This document shows, piece by piece, positions 33,511 to 39,692 of a DNA stretch of 39,692 nucleotides. Numbering within the stretch: the stretch's first letter is position 1; each line of letters begins with the position of its first letter. Both the position numbers and the translations under genes were made by a program. Source of the stretch: an uncultured Verrucomicrobiota bacterium (GTDB lineage: Bacteria > Verrucomicrobiota > Verrucomicrobiia > Limisphaerales > AAA164-E04); NCBI GenBank assembly GCA_913061285.1, contig CAJXVR010000024.1:1-39692 (forward strand), in the 5' to 3' direction. The notes beneath the pieces are model-generated. The model worked only from the letters and a program-made list of their open reading frames with translations, made no database searches and was not told the DNA's origin.

Positions 33511-36111
33511 CTAGGGTTGGAATCCCTGGTTTTTCTTCTCCAGAAGGGCGAGTCGCAATTGATCCCAGTCGGCACGGAGAGACGGCAGTAATTCAGCGAG
33601 GCGTTGATACAGCTTGATTCCGGTGTCGTGATCCTGTCGGGCTTCAACCAGGAGCCCGGCCTTGATTCCTGCTTCTTCTAGCCAGAACGGATCTGGGAGT
33701 TCATTTGTCCGCAGGTTCTTCCAGTAGACGATATTGAGATAGTGTTCCAGGGCTTTTTTTTGGAGGTTGTCGGCGCGGGCGCTATCCTGCTCCGCTTGCC
33801 TTTCATAGACCATCCCTAGCCCGACCTCTGCTTGACTTCGGATCGAGATGTCTGCTTCGGCGAAATCATTGATCACGCGTTCATAGGACTCGATTGCTTC
33901 TGGATATTTTTTAAGAAAATAGCTGGCATCAGCATAGCGTCCGTAGCCGATCGCGGCGAGCCGGCTTCCTTCATGCAGGGCACTGACGGTTGCGAACCGG
34001 AGTCTTGCCTGACCAATGAGTTCGTCTTGAGCGCCCGTGTCTTGCCGCCCCTGCTCGAAGAGTGCGTCGCCGAGACTGAGTTCGACCTCAGCCTTGAAGT
34101 TGGGAGAGACCGTTTCCTTTTCCTTGATTTCGTCGCTCAGGGCCTCGAGATAGTTGATGGTTTGGGGGATCTTATTCTGGCGGAAACTGGCACGACTTGC
34201 CATGAGGATGGCTTGATGCCGCAATGTTTCCTTGTTTGAACTCTGGTCGCGGCGAAGGACACCAAATTGACGCTCGGCTAGTTCGAAATTGCCTCGATTG
34301 AAGTAGTGATTTCCAATCCAGAGGCGAGCCTTTTGAGCGAGAATTGTGTTCCCGTGATTTTTGACGAATCTTCGAAAGAGGGTCAGGGCTTCGTTGCTCT
34401 TGCCCGCCTGACTGGTGCACCATGCAAGCGCGTAGGCAGCGCGAGGAAGATTTTTGTGCTCAGGGAAGTCATCAATCCACGTTTTGTAGAGAGAGGCCGA
34501 TGCCGCCCAATTGCCTTCCAGTTCAAACGAGTACGCGATGGCGAATTCCACCTCTGCTTTTAGTGGGAAATCTGTGAAGTGCTCAATCATCTCGTAGAAG
34601 ACACCGCGGGCATCCGAGACCTTGTCGATATGAATCATGTGCTGACCTACGAGTAATCGACTCGTATTGGCGATGAGATTATCTGGATAGTTGCCGATGA
34701 GTTTACTGATGGCCATGCGGGCCGAGTCCATGTCGTCGGCCTCAACAGAAGCACGAACGGTTTGATAGAGCACTTGATCAAGGAAGGTCTCCTTGACTCG
34801 CTGAACATTTTCGTAGACCTCAATGAGCTTCTTGTAGTTGTCGAGAGCCTTTTGATGCTCTCCAAGAACGTAGAATCCATCCGCAAGCTTGAATCGAGCG
34901 ACCGCAGCGAGGAAGCTTTTGGGGAGTTGTTCGGCAGCCTGTTGGAAGGCGGTGACGCTCTCCTGGGAGGCGCCGAGTTCCCAGTAACACCAGCCAAGAT
35001 GGTATTGTGCGGATGGGGCTAGGGGAGAGTTGGGGAACTCTGTTAACAGACGTTCGAATTGAACTCGAGATTCGTTAAGGAAATCCGTTGCGGATGTCCC
35101 ATCAGCCGGTTCTGGCTTCTCTGGTTTATTCTTTTCCTCGTAGTATCTTTGGATGTTGAGTTCCCCTAGGGTCAGCAGGCCGACATCCAAGGCGTCATCG
35201 TCCTTGGCCTCGGAAATATATTTTCTCAGCTGAACGATCACGTCCTTCGCATCTCGTTGCTCGAGATTTAGTTCGATGATCTTAAGCCAGGCTTCGCGGT
35301 GTCTCTTGGGAGGTGTTCCGGGGGCGAGGTTTTGTTGATACTTGACGATTGCTGCTTCCGGCTGATCGTTCGCTACCAGAAGCTCTCCATAGATGGATGC
35401 TGATTCGGCGATCCACTCCCTGTTGCCGGTGGCTGTGGCGAGATACATCAACCCGTCGGCATTCTTTAACGCCGTTTCAAGATCTCCACTGGCGAGTTGG
35501 AGTTGGGTGGTGATCATCCGTCGCCTCCATGAAAACTCTGTTCGAAGATCCCAGTCGGTGACGCCATTCAGGATTTGTTCCGCTTTGTTGAAGGCCTTCT
35601 GATCTAAATACGTCTGAGCCAAGAGCAGCTGTCCACTGACGAGCAGGGGAAGGGCGATAGGATCATTCGGGCGGATGGTAGCGGCGAGTTGAAAGGGGGA
35701 CTTGGGCGCTTCGGGATCTTTCGTTTCTCCAAGCAACTGGGTGACGGTGTCCCAATTACCTTGATGATATTCACTCCAAGCTTCCCCGATAACGTATTCG
35801 AGATGATTTGGTGAATTTGGGAATCTCAGCCGCAGGTCACGGAATGTTCGCGCCGCCGCTCCATGGTCATTCTTTTCAGCGAGATTGTGGGCTCTTGCTC
35901 TTAACAAGAATGCCTCTGCGTCCGCGAACCGATCGGAGTCAGCAAAGCGCTCGGTGAACTCTTTGAACTGTGTTTCTGCACGATCGTAAAACTGATCTTC
36001 AAAGGCCCTGACCGCGGCTTCGAAAGCAATTCGCTCCGTGGTTGACGTCGCAGCGATGAGCAAGGTCGAGAGTGTGAGTAAGAGGGTGCTGTATGTGAGA
36101 CGTCGTAGCAT
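33511..36111 (-). CDS. Large TPR-repeat exported protein (CpoB/BamD-like repeats)
   Basis: This 866-residue protein is counted from the ATG at 36111, which gives a signal peptide (LRRLTYSTLLLTLSTLLIAA). The frame is open upstream into the end of uvrA. The rest is a series of tetratricopeptide-like helical pairs with phrases such as FYDRAETQFKEFTERFADSDRF, QFERLLTEFPNSPLAPSAQYHLGWCYWELG, SLYKTWIDDFPEHKNLPRAAYALAWC and AIESYERVINDF, the pattern of CpoB/BamD-type periplasmic TPRs. It is probably a periplasmic scaffold; partner unknown. Long TPR proteins of this kind are common in PVC bacteria. It lies 58 bases downstream of the uvrA stop and may be co-transcribed. Confidence 0.85.
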   Translation of the reverse strand: MLRRLTYSTLLLTLSTLLIAATSTTERIAFEAAVRAFEDQFYDRAETQFKEFTERFADSDRFADAEAFLLRARAHNLAEKNDHGAAARTFRDLRLRFPNSPNHLEYVIGEAWSEYHQGNWDTVTQLLGETKDPEAPKSPFQLAATIRPNDPIALPLLVSGQLLLAQTYLDQKAFNKAEQILNGVTDWDLRTEFSWRRRMITTQLQLASGDLETALKNADGLMYLATATGNREWIAESASIYGELLVANDQPEAAIVKYQQNLAPGTPPKRHREAWLKIIELNLEQRDAKDVIVQLRKYISEAKDDDALDVGLLTLGELNIQRYYEEKNKPEKPEPADGTSATDFLNESRVQFERLLTEFPNSPLAPSAQYHLGWCYWELGASQESVTAFQQAAEQLPKSFLAAVARFKLADGFYVLGEHQKALDNYKKLIEVYENVQRVKETFLDQVLYQTVRASVEADDMDSARMAISKLIGNYPDNLIANTSRLLVGQHMIHIDKVSDARGVFYEMIEHFTDFPLKAEVEFAIAYSFELEGNWAASASLYKTWIDDFPEHKNLPRAAYALAWCTSQAGKSNEALTLFRRFVKNHGNTILAQKARLWIGNHYFNRGNFELAERQFGVLRRDQSSNKETLRHQAILMASRASFRQNKIPQTINYLEALSDEIKEKETVSPNFKAEVELSLGDALFEQGRQDTGAQDELIGQARLRFATVSALHEGSRLAAIGYGRYADASYFLKKYPEAIESYERVINDFAEADISIRSQAEVGLGMVYERQAEQDSARADNLQKKALEHYLNIVYWKNLRTNELPDPFWLEEAGIKAGLLVEARQDHDTGIKLYQRLAELLPSLRADWDQLRLALLEKKNQGFQP

Positions 36112-36169
36112 CGTGTCTAGATTGCCGGAAAACTGACTTTCGATCCAGTGAAGTTTGTGCTCTTTCGGC

Positions 36170-39100
36170 CTAGTAGTTATTTTTCTCCCGGTCACGTTTG
36201 AGGGTGGCTGTATCGCGTTCGATGACTTGTTTCAGAAACCGCCCCGTGTGGCTATTGGTGACTTTGGTAAGCTCTTTTGGTGTCCCCGCTGAGACGATAT
36301 GGCCTCCCTCGTGGCCGCCTTCAGGGCCGAGGTCAATCACCCAGTCGGCGCACTTGATGACGTCTAGATTGTGCTCGATGACGATGAGAGTATTCCCGGC
36401 GTCTCGGAGTTGAAAGAGCACGTTGAGCAGCGTGGCAACATCGTGGAAATGGAGTCCCGTTGTGGGCTCGTCCATAATATAGAGGGTTCTTCCACTCGAG
36501 GTCTTACTGAGCTCAGCTGCGATCTTGACGCGTTGGGCTTCGCCGCCGCTCAAGGTCGTAGCTTGTTGCCCTAGTTGGATGTAGCCCAGACCGACCTCGG
36601 CTAAGGTCTGGCAGATATCGCGAATCTTTGGAATCGTACGAAAAAAGGCAATGGCCTCGTCGACGGTCAGAGCAAGCACATCGGCGACATTCCTTCCCTT
36701 GTATGAAATCTCTAGGGTTTCTCGGTTGTAACGCCGACCTCCGCAAGACTCGCAGGTGACGTAGACCGGGGGAAGGAACTGCATGTCGATGCGGATGACG
36801 CCGTCTCCCTGGCACTTTTCACATCGGCCTCCCTTGACGTTAAAGCTAAACCTGCTGGGCCCGAATCCCCGGACGCGTGAGGCTGGAAGCTTGGCAAAGA
36901 GATCGCGGATGTGTTGGAAAATTCCGGTGAAGGTTGCGGGATTGCTACGAGGGGTCCGTCCTAGCGGCGTCTGATCGATGGTTACGATTTTTCCTAAGTT
37001 CTCTTCACCTCGAATATCTCGGTGCTTCCCTGGGCGATCTTTTGATTGGTACCACTTGTGAGAGAGTGCTTTCTTCAAGATTTCGTTTACTAGAGTGCTC
37101 TTGCCGGATCCGCTCACCCCAGTAACACAGGTTAGGAATTGAAGGGGGAAGCGCGCATCGATTGATTTGAGATTGTTCGCTTCTGCTCCGAGCACCTCGA
37201 GCCAAAGATCGTCTGGGGACGGGCGTTTGCGTTTGCTTGGAGGCTGAATCATGAACTCACCGGAGAGGTATTTTCCCGTGAGCGATTTGTTGTCGGCCTC
37301 GAGCTCCTTTGGAGTGCCCATGGCCACGATGGTTCCTCCATTCCTCCCGGCCCCAGGGCCAACATCAGCTACAAGATCGGCCCGGCGAATCGTGTCTTCA
37401 TCATGCTCAACGACGAGGACGGAGTTTCCCATGTCGCGGAGATGGATCAGGGTCTCGAGGAGTTGTTCGTTGTCTCTTTGATGCAATCCGATGCTCGGTT
37501 CATCGAGAATGTAGAGCACGCCGACTAGTCCCGCACCGATTTGAGTGGCAAGACGAATTCGTTGCGCTTCTCCACCACTGAGCGTGCCACTTTCGCGGTT
37601 CAGATTGAGATAGCCTAGCCCGACTCGCTCGAGGAATCGTAGTCGGTTTCTGATTTCGGTGATCGGTTCGCTTGCGATCTGTCGTTCTGTTTCGGAGAGC
37701 GAAATCTGAGAAAAAAATTGATGGGCTTCCGAAATACTCATGGCGCAGACGTCCATGATCGAACGGCCGGGGAGCTCGGCGGATCCTTGAACAATGGATG
37801 GGATGTCTGTGTTCTTGCTGTCGAGTCGAACGGCGAGTATTTCAGGGCGAAGGCGTTTGCCGTTACAGACAGTGCAGACTTCTGGGCGCATGTATGCCTT
37901 CAGTTTTTGCGCGGTGGACTCGGTGTCGGTATCGTCAAAAACCTTCTGAAGTTGGGGGATCACGCCATCGAATTCGGTTTCCTGGGAGCTGCCACTTGAG
38001 GTCTTGGAAACTCCGTAGAGAAGCGTCTGACGAAACGGCTTTGGTAAGCGATCGAAGGGCGTGTCCATATCGACCTGAAACTGCTTGGCCAAGGCTTGTT
38101 GGATTGCTAGGTAGTGCGCTTTGAGCTTTTTGCCTCCCTTGTTCCAGGGCGCCACGGCTCCGGCATTGAGAGATTTTTTGGAATCAGGCACGATAAGGTC
38201 GGCGTCGAATGCAGGGATCTGACCGAGCCCGAGACAATGTTCGCAAGCTCCAAGGGGAGAGTTAAACGAAAAGTGACGCGGGGTCAGTCGATCAAATACC
38301 TTTCCTGTTGCTGGGCTGTAGAGCTTGTTTGAGTGGTAGGATTCGGTCCATTCTGATTTCGATGTGGCGTTCGATGCTTGTCGCAGGACAATGAGCACGC
38401 CGTGGCCCCATTTGAGGGCCGTCTCAACTGAATCGGAAAGTCTGACCCGGATTTTCTCGTCAATGACAAGTCGGTCGACGACCACCTCGATCTGATGGGA
38501 TTCCTCGGCATTCAGTCGGATTCGTTCATTGCCACTGAGTTCTAGGAGCTCGCCGTCAATTCGTGCTCGGACGAAGCCCTCCCGCCCGAGCCGATTGAGA
38601 ACGTCGCGGAATTCACCTTTTTGTTGGTTGACTACCGGGGCAAGCAACATCACTCGACTGCCGGTCGGGAGTGATAGGATCTCTTCGACGATGTCGGTGG
38701 TTGTTTTCTGGGAGATTTCACACCCGGAGTCCGGACAGTGAGCTTGCCCGATATGGGCGTAGAGAAGACGTAAGAAATCAAAGAGCTCTGTCGTCGTAGC
38801 GATCGTTGAGCGTGGATTCGTCGCCGCAAGGCGTTGCTCGATCGCGATCGCCGGGGAGAGCCCTTCGATGAAATCGACATCGGGCTTCTGTAATTGATTG
38901 AGAAACTGTCTGGCGTAGGTTGAGAGCGATTCAACGTACTTTCGTTGGCCTTCAGCAAAGATGGTGTCGAAAACCAGGGATGATTTCCCGGATCCGCTTA
39001 GCCCGGTAAAGACCACCAGCATGTCGCGAGGAATCGTGACAGAAATATTCTGAAGATTGTGTTCCCGTGCGCCGCCGATTCGAATGTAGTCCCTTCCCAT
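36170..39100 (-). CDS. uvrA: Excinuclease ABC subunit A (UvrA), DNA damage recognition
   Basis: This 976-residue protein starts at the ATG at 39100 ([18 protein letters not shown]); nine more in-frame codons to 39127 are not typical. It has two ABC ATPase modules: Walker [10 protein letters not shown] at 33-41 and GVSGSGKST in the second half, each with an LSGGEAQR signature. Zinc motifs are present, including [17 protein letters not shown], and [16 protein letters not shown] followed by [10 protein letters not shown]. UvrA dimers find bulky lesions and load UvrB in nucleotide excision repair. Length matches the family (about 940-980). I see no LexA-like box clearly placed upstream. Confidence 0.97.
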   Translation of the reverse strand: MGRDYIRIGGAREHNLQNISVTIPRDMLVVFTGLSGSGKSSLVFDTIFAEGQRKYVESLSTYARQFLNQLQKPDVDFIEGLSPAIAIEQRLAATNPRSTIATTTELFDFLRLLYAHIGQAHCPDSGCEISQKTTTDIVEEILSLPTGSRVMLLAPVVNQQKGEFRDVLNRLGREGFVRARIDGELLELSGNERIRLNAEESHQIEVVVDRLVIDEKIRVRLSDSVETALKWGHGVLIVLRQASNATSKSEWTESYHSNKLYSPATGKVFDRLTPRHFSFNSPLGACEHCLGLGQIPAFDADLIVPDSKKSLNAGAVAPWNKGGKKLKAHYLAIQQALAKQFQVDMDTPFDRLPKPFRQTLLYGVSKTSSGSSQETEFDGVIPQLQKVFDDTDTESTAQKLKAYMRPEVCTVCNGKRLRPEILAVRLDSKNTDIPSIVQGSAELPGRSIMDVCAMSISEAHQFFSQISLSETERQIASEPITEIRNRLRFLERVGLGYLNLNRESGTLSGGEAQRIRLATQIGAGLVGVLYILDEPSIGLHQRDNEQLLETLIHLRDMGNSVLVVEHDEDTIRRADLVADVGPGAGRNGGTIVAMGTPKELEADNKSLTGKYLSGEFMIQPPSKRKRPSPDDLWLEVLGAEANNLKSIDARFPLQFLTCVTGVSGSGKSTLVNEILKKALSHKWYQSKDRPGKHRDIRGEENLGKIVTIDQTPLGRTPRSNPATFTGIFQHIRDLFAKLPASRVRGFGPSRFSFNVKGGRCEKCQGDGVIRIDMQFLPPVYVTCESCGGRRYNRETLEISYKGRNVADVLALTVDEAIAFFRTIPKIRDICQTLAEVGLGYIQLGQQATTLSGGEAQRVKIAAELSKTSSGRTLYIMDEPTTGLHFHDVATLLNVLFQLRDAGNTLIVIEHNLDVIKCADWVIDLGPEGGHEGGHIVSAGTPKELTKVTNSHTGRFLKQVIERDTATLKRDREKNNY

Positions 39101-39301
39101 AGGTGCCAATTGCCCACAAGAGGGCATCGCTCAAAATGCGGGTTTATTGTGACCTTGAAAAGCTCAGAATTGAAATCCCTGGAATTGGATCTCCCGGAGT
39201 TGTTTGAGGGAATACGAATGAGCTCTTTTTTCAAATCACTTTTTGAACGAGAAATCTAGAGCGATTTGTGACTAACATTGCGCTTGAGTGAAACACTCGA
39301 C

Positions 39302-39643
39302 CTAGGGGGTCTCGGGCGGCAAGACCAAGGACAATCGATAGAATTGGTGCCTGGCGCTGTCCGGAACGGGGCGGCGGATGGTGCGAGTTTGATCCGCATT
39401 GTTGATGACTTGAATGGCTTCTGAGGGGGGCAAGGGAAGCCATTCGATTAGATTGATCGTCGTTTCTACCATCCAAAACCCCGAAGGAATCGGCCAGGCA
39501 TGGGTAAACTCGAGGGTCACCGAGGGGTCTTGACTGTCTTGATTGTGGACTATTCTAAGCGGGCCATTGGGGCGATCGGCGCTTCGCGGGTTTGATCCGT
39601 AGAAAAACTCCAGCAAGTTATTGAAGCCGTCCTTGTCTGGATC
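39302..39643 (-). CDS. Partial protein with calcium-repeat motif, truncated by contig end
   Basis: About 113 C-terminal residues of a longer secreted protein; the 5' part is off the contig. It begins DPDKDGFNNLLEFFYGSNP, a thrombospondin type-3/EF-hand-like calcium motif that in Verrucomicrobia usually sits near the C-terminus of large secreted proteins just before a short beta domain, as here (VTLEFTHAWPIPSGFWMVETTINLIEWLPLPP). Function cannot be told. A longer reading of this frame that begins MYKRQ takes its first five residues from the Nextera adapter at 39644-39658 and should not be used. Confidence 0.75.
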   Translation of the reverse strand, partial: DPDKDGFNNLLEFFYGSNPRSADRPNGPLRIVHNQDSQDPSVTLEFTHAWPIPSGFWMVETTINLIEWLPLPPSEAIQVINNADQTRTIRRPVPDSARHQFYRLSLVLPPETP

Positions 39644-39692
39644 CTGTCTCTTATACACATCTGACGCTGCCGACGAGCGATCTAGTGTAGAT
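39644..39692. other. Nextera sequencing adapter (i5 side), not genomic
   Basis: This starts with the mosaic end CTGTCTCTTATACACATCT (39644-39662), then the read-1 primer, then GCGATCTA (the reverse complement of index S501 as I recall it) and GTGTAGAT flow-cell sequence. Genomic sequence ends at 39643. Confidence 0.97.

Noticed and set aside
1-39692. CRISPR array, tRNA, rRNA, insertion sequence, prophage or direct terminal repeats
   Set aside because: Reading the gaps on both strands showed no repeat-spacer pattern, no tRNA T-loop in a plausible context, no transposase or phage gene; the two ends are different adapters, not terminal repeats.

Overview
The window is a whole assembled contig rather than an excerpt. 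Both ends carry Nextera transposon adapter with index bases: positions 1-48 and 39644-39692 are not genomic. The genes point to a Verrucomicrobiota bacterium or a close PVC relative: a DUF1553 tail followed by a DUF1501 protein, a prepilin-like protein with an H-x9-DG tail motif, a C-terminal fragment with a DPDKDG...NP calcium-repeat motif, a CRTAC1/UnbV-type FG-GAP protein, and many exported hydrolases. This placement is inferred from gene families; there is no rRNA or tRNA to confirm it.

Layout. 50-2746 (+): DUF1553 C-terminus, DUF1501 protein, exported metallo-beta-lactamase-fold hydrolase. 2747-3287: gap with a 13-bp hairpin. 3288-4359 (-): Fe-S assembly pair iscA and hscB-like. 4468-6023 (+): exported esterase and a SIS-domain sugar-phosphate protein. 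6008-10429 (-): cyclophilin-FKBP fusion, DsbD-alpha-like protein, UnbV/FG-GAP protein. 10514-17156 (+): three-gene RND efflux operon whose outer-membrane TolC component is fused to a periplasmic substrate-binding domain. 17260-17766 (-): IscU scaffold. 17935-19221 (+): MFS exporter. 19222-19883: gap with a terminator. 19884-20702 (-): prepilin-like protein. 20844-23539 (+): class B penicillin-binding protein and a LolA/DUF2092-like protein. 23498-25687 (-): M3 oligopeptidase. 25875-28232 (+): transglutaminase-esterase fusion. 28294-28918 (-): DUF2178-type membrane protein plus XRE regulator. 29056-30741 (-): ChbG/YdjC-like deacetylase and an SDR. 30870-33485 (+): ClpB. 33511-39100 (-): UvrA and a large TPR protein. 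39302-39643 (-): partial protein running into the adapter.

How the genes work together. IscU, IscA and the HscB-like J-protein belong to one Fe-S assembly pathway although they lie 13 kb apart. The TolC fusion, membrane-fusion protein and RND pump should form one tripartite efflux machine. The cyclophilin-FKBP fusion and the DsbD-like protein suggest a local envelope protein-folding cluster. Much of the rest is envelope or secreted degradative equipment plus housekeeping (ClpB, UvrA, PBP).

The most unusual items are the substrate-binding/TolC fusion in the RND operon, the transglutaminase-hydrolase fusion, a terminator-like hairpin inside the 5' end of the DsbD-like reading frame, and a C8 tract that may hide a frameshift in the LolA-like gene. 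I found no CRISPR array, insertion sequence, phage, tRNA or rRNA.
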